From: Polaromonas sp.
GTDB taxonomy: Bacteria > Pseudomonadota > Gammaproteobacteria > Burkholderiales > Burkholderiaceae_C
Assembly (NCBI GenBank): GCA_023259235.1
Contig: JAHFQQ010000139.1
Coordinates: 1-8,971, forward strand
Direction of reading: 5' to 3'
DNA length: 8,971 nucleotides
The notes below the pieces were generated by a model. That model ran no database searches, had not been told where the DNA came from, and saw only the letters and a list, made by a program, of their open reading frames with translations. Positions 1 to 7,116 of the stretch are shown here, in pieces; within the stretch, counting starts at the first letter, position 1, and every line of letters starts with the position of its first letter. Both the position numbers and the translations under genes were made by a program.

Positions 1-25
1 AAAAACCGTTTACCTTAATCGTCAT
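1..25 (-). CDS. 5' end of an unidentified gene running off the left edge
   Basis: A minus-strand ATG at 25-23 opens a frame that reads MTIKVNGF before the window ends. A purine-rich Shine-Dalgarno-like stretch (AGGAGAGG on the minus strand, about 31-38) lies at a good distance upstream, which supports a real start. A second ATG at 30-28 hits a stop after one codon and is not the start. Eight residues cannot identify a family. The 'KVNG' opening resembles the small 2Fe-2S subunits of xanthine-dehydrogenase-type enzymes, but this is only a hint. The gene lies just beyond the last glnS fragment, so it could equally be a fifth cassette gene. Confidence 0.4.
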
Positions 26-119
26 TTCATCCTCTCCTATGCGTGTTTGTGTAGTTCTTTTTAGGTTGGCGCTATCGCATAGTTGTGCTTCGTGAGCGTT
101 CCAGTCGAATGACCGAACC
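26..119 (-). promoter_or_regulatory. leader region between glnS fragment R4 and the left-edge gene
   Basis: These 94 bp separate the stop codon of the outermost glnS fragment from the ATG of the left-edge gene. They contain an AGGAGAGG ribosome-binding site directly before that gene and AT-rich stretches that could hold a promoter. I see no convincing -35/-10 pair and no hairpin followed by a T-run. Confidence 0.3.
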
Positions 120-238
120 TCATTTCCCCCAACTATCGTTCAACCCCACCGCCAGATTGAACACCGGCTTTGCTCCAGCATGGTCCACCCGATCCGCCAC
201 AAAGTAACCATGCCGCACAAACCGGGCCTTTGCCATCA
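120..238 (-). repeat. glnS 3'-end fragment R4 (outermost, shortest copy)
   Basis: Read on the minus strand, this segment encodes RHGYFVADRVDHAGAKPVFN and continues to a C-terminal DSWGK followed by TGA (122-120). It matches the C-terminus of the intact GlnRS encoded at 3480-5318. Only about 40 codons remain. The match fades near 238, a few bases after the stop codon of the MNT gene (253-251). The segment just before RHGYF (AKARFV) is shorter than in the other copies, so it is either eroded or from a diverged donor. It has no start codon or ribosome-binding site of its own that makes sense and is best treated as a pseudogene fragment and direct repeat. Confidence 0.85.
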
Positions 239-250
239 ACTCCAGTGCAT

Positions 251-595
251 TCAAAGTGCAATGCCCTCGGTCGCAATGTTGTGCAGCAGGTGCGGGTTTG
301 AATAGCGCTCGGGGTGTGCCCACTCGCCTTCCCAGACGGGTAGGGGCTGGATGCGGATGCCAGTGTCCAGCAAAATGTCGTAAGCAATGTCGTTCATTGC
401 CATTTTGGTTTTGATGAAATGACCGGGCTTGCCTTTGAGAATGATCGCGATGTCTGCGTCGCTCTCGTCCTGCGCGGTGCCAGGTGCACGGCTACCAAAC
501 AGAATGGCTTGCTGCGTGGAATAGGCTGCGGCCACGCACTCGACAAAAGCGCTTGTGGCTTTGATCGTGTTGGCGGAGAAGTGTACGGCAGTCAT
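251..595 (-). CDS. MNT-type nucleotidyltransferase (MntA-like antitoxin), partner HEPN gene absent
   Basis: This 114-aa protein belongs to the minimal nucleotidyltransferase group of the DNA polymerase beta superfamily. The signature LFGSRAPG at residues 32-39 is followed by ESDADIAIIL, giving the GS motif (G34, S35) and the metal-binding pair D46 and D48. The C-terminal end (WAHPERYSNP ... EGIAL) is typical of MNT proteins that normally sit directly before a HEPN-domain toxin. In such pairs the MNT protein neutralises the HEPN RNase, in characterised cases by adding AMP to it. Here no HEPN gene follows: the stop codon is at 253-251 and glnS fragment R4 begins within about 15 bp. The partner was therefore probably lost or never captured. 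The gene starts 55 bp after fragment R3. The start at 595 gives the full MNT fold, although its ribosome-binding site is weak. Confidence 0.82.
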   Translation of the reverse strand: MTAVHFSANTIKATSAFVECVAAAYSTQQAILFGSRAPGTAQDESDADIAIILKGKPGHFIKTKMAMNDIAYDILLDTGIRIQPLPVWEGEWAHPERYSNPHLLHNIATEGIAL

Positions 596-650
596 TGGGC
601 AGGATGAATCGTTAATTAAATTCCAGCGTTGGAGTCATTGTGCATCGAAG

Positions 651-810
651 CTACTTTCCCCAGCTATTCTTCAACCCCACCGCCAGATTAAACACCGGTT
701 TCCCCGCCGCATGATCCCCCCGTTACGCCACAAAGTAGCCATGCCGCTCAAACTGAAACTGCTCGCCCGCCTTGGCACTGGCCAGTGACGGCTCGACGAT
801 GGCGGTCACA
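651..810 (-). repeat. glnS 3'-end fragment R3 with an internal stop
   Basis: On the minus strand this reads VEPSLASAKAGEQFQFERHG, then YFVA, a TAA stop (725-723), and then RGDHAAGKPVFNLAVGL and NSWGK before TAG (653-651). It matches the last 53 or so codons of GlnRS. The in-frame TAA replaces the Asp codon in the VADRVDH motif, so this copy cannot encode an intact GlnRS tail. Homology begins at about 808-810, right where the XRE antitoxin gene ends (stop 808-806), so the antitoxin stop codon lies at the junction. The tail variant 'AAGK' and its surrounding bases are nearly identical to those of the intact glnS, unlike R1 and R2. Confidence 0.9.
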
Positions 811-1129
811 CGGATGCCAGGTTTTTGAACACCCGCTTCAACACCTTCGGCTGTTGCTCGGCAATGGTGATCAGCGTGCGCGCGGCGCCAGAGGGTTGTC
901 GGCGGCCTTGTTCCCAGTCCTGCAGGGTGCGAACGGATACTCCCAGCAAGCTGGCAAATTCCAGCTGCGACAAGCCTGCTTTCACGCGGGCGATGGTAGC
1001 GGCGGGCACTTCGACGCTGGCAACCACTTTGCCTTTGCGAGCCTTCATTTGGCGCACCGAGAAAAGCAGCTCGGCACCGATGTCGCGTTTGGCGTCGCGG
1101 GCGAGCAATTGTTTTTCAGTCATGGGCAT
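806..1129 (-). CDS. XRE-family HTH antitoxin (HigA-like), pair with 1120-1437
   Basis: This is a 107-aa DNA-binding antitoxin. An N-terminal toxin-binding segment (about 1-40) precedes a helix-turn-helix of the XRE/Cro type at residues 53-75 (LSQLEFASLLGVSVRTLQDW, then EQGRR). Its start overlaps the end of the upstream toxin gene by about 10 bp, so the two are translationally coupled in the toxin-first order typical of higBA-like loci. The first ATG (1129) and the third codon (1123) are both possible starts. The protein is expected to bind the RelE-like toxin and to repress the operon through the palindrome at 1451-1465. The stop codon (808-806) coincides with the start of glnS fragment R3. 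The protein end looks normal for the family, so the join does not appear to have truncated it. Confidence 0.85.
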   Translation of the reverse strand: MPMTEKQLLARDAKRDIGAELLFSVRQMKARKGKVVASVEVPAATIARVKAGLSQLEFASLLGVSVRTLQDWEQGRRQPSGAARTLITIAEQQPKVLKRVFKNLASV

Positions 1130-1437
1130 TTTTCAATCTCCTGCTTGAGTTGCTTCAACACATCCGCTGGCACGTTGTCACGGGCGCTTTTGGCGTAGAT
1201 CAATAGCAGCCATATTTCGCCATTGGCCAGCCGGTTGAAATACACCACACGCACGCCACCGCGCTTTCCGGTGCCTTTGCGTGACCACCGCACTTTGCGT
1301 ACACCACCTGATCCCGGCACCACATCACCTGCGTCGGGCGCATGGGCCAACCAGCTTGCAAATTCGCCTCTTTCGCCTTCATCCCAATAGTCTGGCCACA
1401 GACTTTGAAATAGCGGGGTTTCAATGACGGTCAGCAT
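1120..1437 (-). CDS. RelE/HigB-like toxin of a type II toxin-antitoxin pair
   Basis: This 105-aa protein has the layout of the RelE/ParE superfamily: a helical N-terminus followed by a beta-sheet core with GGVRKVRWSRKG, GKRGGVRVVYF and EIWLLLIYAKSARDN. Members of this branch act as ribosome-dependent mRNA endonucleases; for this protein the activity is an inference from family. The basic residues in GVRKVRW and GKRGGVRVVYF and the YAKSARDN segment are the usual active-site and fold-defining positions. The gene overlaps the downstream antitoxin by about 10 bp. It begins 36 bp after the stop of glnS fragment R2, behind a TATAAT box (1447-1452) only a few bases upstream of the ATG, so the mRNA may be nearly leaderless. 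No good Shine-Dalgarno sequence precedes the start. Confidence 0.85.
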   Translation of the reverse strand: MLTVIETPLFQSLWPDYWDEGERGEFASWLAHAPDAGDVVPGSGGVRKVRWSRKGTGKRGGVRVVYFNRLANGEIWLLLIYAKSARDNVPADVLKQLKQEIEKCP

Positions 1438-1473
1438 TGCGGATTGATTATACGGCTCTGCCGTAGGTTCGGC
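1438..1473 (-). promoter_or_regulatory. promoter and operator of the toxin-antitoxin pair at 806-1437
   Basis: A perfect inverted repeat, tacggc-tct-gccgta, occupies 1451-1465. It overlaps a consensus minus-strand -10 box, TATAAT (1452-1447). There is no T-run after the hairpin, so an operator for autoregulation is more likely than a terminator. The -35 position is poorly conserved. The short distance from the -10 box to the ATG at 1437 suggests a leaderless or near-leaderless transcript. Confidence 0.5.
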
Positions 1474-1822
1474 TTATTTCCACCAACTATCCTTCAACCC
1501 CACAGCCAGGTTAAACACCGGCCTAGTCCCTTGAACGTGATCCACCCGATCCGCCACAAAGTAGCCGTGCCGCTCAAACTGAAACTTGTCGTCCGGTTTG
1601 GCAATGGCCAGTGACGGCTCCACCACGGCCTGGATCACCTTGAGGCTGTTCGGGTTCAGGCTGGCCAAAAACTCCTTGCCGCCGGTATCGGGTTGCGCGT
1701 CAAGAAACAGGCGGTCGTACAGGCGCACTTCGGCCGGCGCGCCGTCGGCCACGGCAACCCAGGTGGTAGCGGCCTTCACTTTTACGCCACCGGTGCCGGT
1801 GATGATCCTGGTGTCTGGAAAA
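1474..1822 (-). repeat. glnS 3'-end fragment R2 (longest partial copy)
   Basis: The minus strand encodes about 115 residues matching the GlnRS C-terminal anticodon-binding region: FPDTR, then WVAVADGAPAEVRLYDRLF, LNPNSLKVIQAVVEPSLA, DDKFQFERHGYFVADRVDH and a tail ending VGLKDSWWK before TAA (1476-1474). The frame is open along the whole match. There is one extra codon in the tail (QGTRPVF where R1 has QGKPVF), and the penultimate Gly is Trp. Homology begins near 1820, about 27 bp after the stop of the 65-aa gene (1849-1847). An open frame can be extended back to 1917, but that extension runs through the other gene and has no ribosome-binding site, so I regard this as a fragment and not as a gene. 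Confidence 0.9.
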
Positions 1823-1846
1823 ACTGTGATAAACATGCAATGTCGC

Positions 1847-2044
1847 TCAATGGGCGTCGGCCGAGCGCAGGTCTTTTTGTTCTTGTGTTTGCTTTGCAGC
1901 TTGCGCCAAGCGAACAAATTGCGAGCATTGCTCCACCCATTGCAGCCGTTGCAAAAGGCTCAGTTGCCCAAAGGCGCGCAGGCGCTCGTTGCTGACGTAA
2001 TAGGTGCGTCGATCGCGAAGGGTACTGCGTTCGGTGGGCATCAT
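1847..2044 (-). CDS. 65-aa partner protein of the upstream nucleotidyltransferase, function unknown
   Basis: This small soluble protein starts 12 bp after the stop of the nucleotidyltransferase gene and is surely in the same operon. Its first half reads LRDRRTYYVSNERLRAFGQL, followed by LQRLQWVEQC, then a charged, Gln-rich tail. Short proteins with a '(T)YYVS-x-E-x-L ... L-x-x-L-x-W' pattern commonly sit next to AbiEii/MNT-like nucleotidyltransferase genes. This is my recollection of gene neighbourhoods and not a characterised function. Two adjacent ATG codons (2044 and 2041) could serve as start. It could be the second half of a toxin-antitoxin-like pair. No catalytic motif or membrane segment is visible. 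Its stop lies about 27 bp before glnS fragment R2. Confidence 0.65.
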   Translation of the reverse strand: MMPTERSTLRDRRTYYVSNERLRAFGQLSLLQRLQWVEQCSQFVRLAQAAKQTQEQKDLRSADAH

Positions 2045-2056
2045 GGTGTAGGTTGC

Positions 2057-2542
2057 TTACTCCGACTTCAGGCGCTGCAGGTGCGCAATGTCGGCCAGGT
2101 CAATGGGTCTGCCCGCACATTGTTTTAGCGCGATGAGGTCGTCAATATTGGCAAGCATAACGGGGACGCCAGCAACGTCGAGTTTCAGAGCACGTTCGCA
2201 CATGCTTTGTGGGTCTACTGGCGGAAAGAGCAGCACATCCAGTGTGACACCTGAGAGTTCGTTGGTGCGCAGGGCAAAGGCCAGCAGATTGCGCTGCGCG
2301 TGCCAGTCTTTGAGGGTGTCGATTTGCGTCAAGGTGTGGAGCGGTACTGGCAAAACGGGCTGGAGCTTTAACTCCTGTGCCGCGTTCAGCAGGTGCTGCA
2401 TGTTGTTGGGCGACACCACGACGCATACGTCAATGTCCATGGTGTTGCGTTCGACCCCGTGCAGCGCCACAGCCAGCCCGCCAATCAGCACGTAGTCCAC
2501 TTGGTGGCGATGCAGTGCAGCAAAGAGGTCGAGGTAGAACAT
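2057..2542 (-). CDS. AbiEii/MNT-like nucleotidyltransferase
   Basis: This 161-aa protein has the nucleotidyltransferase-fold signature: VDYVLIGGLAVALHG (about residues 15-29, with G21 and G22) followed by TMDIDVCVVV with metal-binding D36 and D38. A later strand, GVTLDVLLFPP, would supply the third acidic residue, and the C-terminal helices end in DLADIAHLQRL. Related proteins act as toxins or antitoxins that transfer nucleotides, for example in AbiE systems or as stand-alone partners. The exact role here is unknown. I chose ATG 2542 because the fold starts at MFYLDLF. A longer frame from a TTG at 2581 would begin inside the stop region of glnS fragment R1 and is unlikely. The gene starts 26 bp after R1 and is followed at 12 bp by the 65-aa gene. 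Confidence 0.78.
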   Translation of the reverse strand: MFYLDLFAALHRHQVDYVLIGGLAVALHGVERNTMDIDVCVVVSPNNMQHLLNAAQELKLQPVLPVPLHTLTQIDTLKDWHAQRNLLAFALRTNELSGVTLDVLLFPPVDPQSMCERALKLDVAGVPVMLANIDDLIALKQCAGRPIDLADIAHLQRLKSE

Positions 2543-2568
2543 GGCACTGACGATTCTTCTTGCGGACG

Positions 2569-2800
2569 TTACTTGGCCCAACTGTCCTGCAACCCCACCG
2601 CCAGATTAAACACCGGCTTCCCTTGAACGTGATCCACCCGATCCGCCACAAAGTAGCCATGCCGCTCAAACTGAAACTTGTCATCCGCCTTTGCAGCGGC
2701 CAGTGACGGCTCCACAAACGCAGTCACTACTTTCAGGCTGTTGGGGTTCAGGCCTTCGATGAAGTCTTTTCCGCCCGTGTCGGGTTGGACCGAGGCAGTG
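2569..2800 (-). repeat. glnS 3'-end fragment R1
   Basis: The minus strand encodes about 73 GlnRS C-terminal residues: QPDTGGKDFIEGLNPNSLKV, TAFVEPSLAAAKADDKFQFE, RHGYFVADRVDHVQGKPVFN and a tail ending QDSWAK before TAA (2571-2569). The stretch 2630-2691 is identical over 62 bp to 3541-3602 in the intact glnS, while flanking parts differ at many positions, including amino-acid-changing ones (VVTAFVEP versus VIQAVVEP). Homology fades at about 2790-2800, some 10-20 bp after the stop codon of the XRE antitoxin gene (2813-2811). The frame is intact but has no plausible translation start of its own. Confidence 0.92.
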
Positions 2801-2810
2801 AGGCAATGCA

Positions 2811-3107
2811 TCAGGCCACCTTCTTCAAAGTCAGCTTCACGGTATAGCCCAGTTTTGCGGCAATGTTCACCAGTGCATCCAGCGTGAATTTGTGGGTGCG
2901 GTTTTTGATTAGATCGTTCATGCGCGGCTGGGTAATGCCTGCGCGCTTGGCTGCTTCGGCTTGTGTGATGCCGAGTTTGTCGATCACTTTGCGGATGTGG
3001 ATGACCAGATCACCACGCAGCAACAGGTTTTGTGCTTCGGCTTCCGGGAAGCCCAGGTCGCGATAGACGTTGTTGCTGCCAACCACACTGTGAAGTTTTT
3101 CGGTCAT
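2811..3107 (-). CDS. XRE-family HTH antitoxin, pair with the Gp49-like toxin
   Basis: This 98-aa antitoxin is of the HTH_37/XRE kind. The conserved N-terminal motif GFPEAEAQNLLLRGDL (about 19-34) is followed by a helix-turn-helix at 46-67 (GITQAEAAKRAGITQPRMND) and a C-terminal strand TVKLTLKK. Proteins of this type partner with RelE/HigB (Gp49-like) toxins and repress their own operon. The gene overlaps the upstream toxin by 4 bp (ATGA), so the two are translationally coupled in toxin-first order. The stop codon lies about 10-20 bp from the start of glnS fragment R1. The length and the C-terminus look complete. Confidence 0.9.
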   Translation of the reverse strand: MTEKLHSVVGSNNVYRDLGFPEAEAQNLLLRGDLVIHIRKVIDKLGITQAEAAKRAGITQPRMNDLIKNRTHKFTLDALVNIAAKLGYTVKLTLKKVA

Positions 3108-3430
3108 GATTTCTTCCTTTTCAACAGGGTCGCATATTGGCTTTTGGCTGTGTCCAAATCAGGTTTCGCAGTTTTCGGTGTCTTTTTAATGAAGGCATGA
3201 AGCACGTAAACATAGTCTGAAAATTTGGCAACATAAATCACACGGTACTGGTTACCTTCGCGCACCCTGATCTCATAAGCACCAGCACCTACCGTAGGCA
3301 TGGGCTTGAAGTCAGTGGGCATGAAGCCGGCTTGTACCAGTTGAAGCTCCTGACCAATCATCAGACGTGCATCCTGCGGAAAATCACGCACCGTGTTTAA
3401 CGATGTTCCCAGCCACTCGATGCGTTTCAT
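3104..3430 (-). CDS. RelE/HigB-like toxin (phage Gp49-like family)
   Basis: This 108-aa toxin matches the Gp49-like branch of the RelE/ParE superfamily: WLGTSLNTVRDFPQDAR near the N-terminus, KPMPTVGAGAYEIRVRE in the middle, then YRVIYVAKFSDYVYVLHAF and IKKTPKTAK. Characterised relatives are ribosome-associated mRNA interferases; the activity here is inferred. The E-I-R-V-R ... Y-R-V-I-Y strands and the F-x-K-K-T motif are the hallmarks. The gene is the first one after the intact glnS, starting 49 bp beyond its stop codon, and overlaps the antitoxin gene by ATGA. The coding sequence is visibly richer in A and T than glnS, which fits recent acquisition. Confidence 0.9.
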   Translation of the reverse strand: MKRIEWLGTSLNTVRDFPQDARLMIGQELQLVQAGFMPTDFKPMPTVGAGAYEIRVREGNQYRVIYVAKFSDYVYVLHAFIKKTPKTAKPDLDTAKSQYATLLKRKKS

Positions 3431-3479
3431 TTTATATCTGTTTTGATATTTTTACAAGACGGGAATACTTGGCATTGAG
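3431..3479 (-). promoter_or_regulatory. AT-rich promoter candidate for the first toxin-antitoxin pair
   Basis: The 49 bp between the glnS stop and the toxin ATG are AT-rich. On the minus strand a TTGTAA hexamer is followed, 17 bp later, by TAAAAT right at the toxin start, which would give a leaderless mRNA. Read-through from glnS is also possible, because no terminator hairpin is visible here. Confidence 0.35.
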
Positions 3480-5318
<1,839 letters not shown>

Positions 5319-5328
5319 CCGCCTGATT

Positions 5329-6189
5329 TTAGACGGGTACCAGCACCAGTTCGAAGGTGACAAGCACAGGATTGGCGCCGCGCCGCAGCCTGCCCTCTGC
5401 CATGGTGCCGGTAAAGTCCACCAGGGTCACGTCGATCTCGGCACGCGGCGCGCCATGCGGGTCTTCACGCACCCGGCCGGATCGGACCAGGAGCTCGGTC
5501 ACAAATGGCTCGACGGTCCGGCCGTCTTCGAACACGGCGCCCACGGTGCTGCCGACCCCGCCCTGGATTGTTGCGTTGGCAATGCCGTGCTGCCGGCAGA
5601 TGTCTTCGATGGCGGTGCAAACATCAGTATTTGGGCTGAGGCGGACCGCAAGCGAATCCGTGGCCGAAGGTTGGCTTGTTCGCAGTGCCGCAGGTTCGGG
5701 CTTGAACAGCGAAAAATTGGTTTCGGAGTCGGCATGGACGTGAAATCCGGCGCCGTCCAGGAGGCACGCCGAAGCACGCAGCGTCTGGGAAATGATGGCG
5801 GCGTCAGGCAGTACATGGCCGCAGCGGCGTGTGCCGTCGGCGGCTATCCATGTGGCATGGCAATGCAGCCAGGGCTGGCCATCGCGCTGCCCATAAGTGA
5901 CCGTGGCGAACTCGAGTCTGACCGGCCCCGCGGCGTCAAAACGTTCGCTGAAGTACACCGCGTGATCAGGCGTTTTCGAGGTGGCGGGCATCACGTACGC
6001 AAACGGAAAGAACGCGCCTCCTTGCAGGTCGAGCACCGCGCTGGCGGCGCCATACGGTGTCAGCGCATCGGCCAGTGTCTCCATCAGGGAGCGGCCGGGC
6101 GCCAGCGCGAGTTCCACTCGCCGCGCAGCGGTCGGCACCACCTGCACGCGCTCTGCGGCGGCGTCGCCCGGGTGCAGGATGGTGCGCAT
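5329..6189 (-). CDS. double PPC/DUF296-domain protein
   Basis: This 286-aa protein appears to contain two PPC (DUF296) domains. Domain 1 (about 30-145) has GRSLMETLADALTPYGAASA and a likely metal-binding set: H109 and H111 (WLHCHATW) plus H125 (CGHVLPDA). Domain 2 (about 180-286) has SPNTDVCTAIEDICRQHGI, IQGGVGSTVGAVFEDG (GGVGS at 210-214) and EIDVTLVDFTG, where the corresponding histidines are missing. In plants PPC domains join AT-hook DNA-binding proteins. In bacteria they are usually small trimeric proteins of unknown function, so a DNA-binding role should not be assumed. The gene starts 8 bp after the dehydrogenase stop and ends 10 bp before glnS, so it sits in a minus-strand operon. The ribosome-binding site is weak, which suggests translational coupling. 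A metabolic role alongside the dehydrogenase is an inference. Confidence 0.75.
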   Translation of the reverse strand: MRTILHPGDAAAERVQVVPTAARRVELALAPGRSLMETLADALTPYGAASAVLDLQGGAFFPFAYVMPATSKTPDHAVYFSERFDAAGPVRLEFATVTYGQRDGQPWLHCHATWIAADGTRRCGHVLPDAAIISQTLRASACLLDGAGFHVHADSETNFSLFKPEPAALRTSQPSATDSLAVRLSPNTDVCTAIEDICRQHGIANATIQGGVGSTVGAVFEDGRTVEPFVTELLVRSGRVREDPHGAPRAEIDVTLVDFTGTMAEGRLRRGANPVLVTFELVLVPV

Positions 6190-6197
6190 GCGTTTCG

Positions 6198-6989
6198 TTA
6201 TGCGGCAGCGCGTTTGCGAAGCGTTGGCAGGCCTACGCCAGCCGCATCAAAGCCGCCGTCCACCGCCAGGACCTGGCCGGTCACAAAGCTGGCGGCAGAA
6301 CTGCAGAGAAAACCGGCGACCGAGGCGATTTCGTCGGTGGTGCCGTAGCGGTTCAGGGGAATCGCATCGTAGTAGTCGGAGCGGATGGCCACGCTGTGGA
6401 CCAGTTTGGCCATCTCGGTATCGACTGGGCCCGGCGCAATGGCGTTCACGCGGATGCCGACATGACCCAGCTCAACCGCCTGTTGCTTGGTGAGGTGGAT
6501 CAGTGCGGCCTTGCTGGTGCCGTAGGCAACGCGCAGCGTGCTGGCGCGCAGGCCCGAAATCGACGCGATATTGACAATGCTGCCGCCTCCGGTTTTGCAC
6601 ATGACCGGTGCAAAGGCCTGGGTACAAAGAAACGCACCGTCCAGGTTGGTCCCCAGCACATGGCGCCATTCTTCAAAAGAAGTTTCAGCAATCGGTTTGA
6701 ACACCGCCACGCCGGCGTTGTTGACCAGGGCATCAACCCGGCCGAAAGCGCTGGTCACCTTCTTGACGGCGTCCTGCACCTGCTGCGGCTTGGACACGTC
6801 ACAGTGCACGGCCAGTACGTGCTCCGGGTTATCGAGCCTGGCGACTGTTTTGGTCAGCGTGTCGCCGTCGATGTCGAGCAACACGACCCGGTGCCCGTGG
6901 GCCAGGAACCACTGGCCAATCGCCAGGCCGATACCGCGCGCGCCGCCGGTAACCACGGCCACGTGGATTGATGAACTGATGGATGTCAT
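6198..6989 (-). CDS. short-chain dehydrogenase/reductase (SDR)
   Basis: This 263-aa classical SDR oxidises an alcohol or reduces a ketone with a nicotinamide cofactor. Visible motifs are TGGARGIG (14-21), an acidic residue at the end of the second strand (D39 in LLDID, which favours NAD(H) over NADP(H)), CDVS (63-66), NNAG (90-93), catalytic N115, S143, Y156 and K160 (YGTSK), and PGPVDT after the active site. The end (FVTGQVLAVDGGF) is typical of the family. The length is normal. I chose ATG 6989, 14 residues before TGGARGIG; the frame extends further upstream but lacks homology. Its place between an IclR regulator and a PPC protein, with a thiolase nearby, suggests a role in breakdown of an alcohol-, ketone- or acyl-CoA-type compound. 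The substrate cannot be read from the sequence. Confidence 0.93.
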   Translation of the reverse strand: MTSISSSIHVAVVTGGARGIGLAIGQWFLAHGHRVVLLDIDGDTLTKTVARLDNPEHVLAVHCDVSKPQQVQDAVKKVTSAFGRVDALVNNAGVAVFKPIAETSFEEWRHVLGTNLDGAFLCTQAFAPVMCKTGGGSIVNIASISGLRASTLRVAYGTSKAALIHLTKQQAVELGHVGIRVNAIAPGPVDTEMAKLVHSVAIRSDYYDAIPLNRYGTTDEIASVAGFLCSSAASFVTGQVLAVDGGFDAAGVGLPTLRKRAAA

Positions 6990-7116
6990 TGGAGGTACCT
7001 CAAAGTGTTGCGGACAGAGCCGGTTCGCTTCACCTGACTGCGGTCTGTGCTGCAAAGTTTTGGAATCCGGTCTGTCCCGCAGGGTTGCGTCAATTGATGG
7101 AAAGCGCCATCCTACT
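6990..7116 (-). promoter_or_regulatory. IclR-SDR intergenic region with a large inverted repeat
   Basis: This 127-bp gap holds two arms that pair imperfectly: GCGGACAGAGCCGG (7010-7023) and CCGGTCTGTCCCGC (7067-7080), allowing one bulge on each side. A further CGGTCTGT copy lies at 7041-7048, so the octamer occurs twice directly (also 7068-7075) and once in inverted, imperfect form. A -35-like TTGACG lies on the minus strand at 7093-7088, but no good -10 follows. An operator region for the dehydrogenase operon, or a structured leader, would both fit. Confidence 0.35.

Noticed and set aside
1451..1465. Hairpin as a transcription terminator after glnS fragment R2
   Set aside because: The stem is only 6 bp, no T-run follows on either strand, and it overlaps a -10 box, so an operator fits better.
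1474..1917. 147-residue open frame containing GlnRS-like sequence, as a stand-alone gene
   Set aside because: Its N-terminal part runs through the 65-aa gene in another frame, there is no ribosome-binding site, and the rest is a truncated GlnRS tail; treated as fragment R2.
2543..2581. N-terminal extension of the nucleotidyltransferase from a TTG codon
   Set aside because: It would start within the stop-codon region of glnS fragment R1, and the family fold begins at the ATG at 2542.
2569..2811. 80-residue open frame with GlnRS tail, as a gene
   Set aside because: The start is accidental and lies next to the antitoxin stop; it is the R1 fragment.
6057..6971. 304-codon plus-strand open frame opposite the dehydrogenase
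   Set aside because: It is antisense to a complete SDR with all catalytic motifs; a shadow frame.
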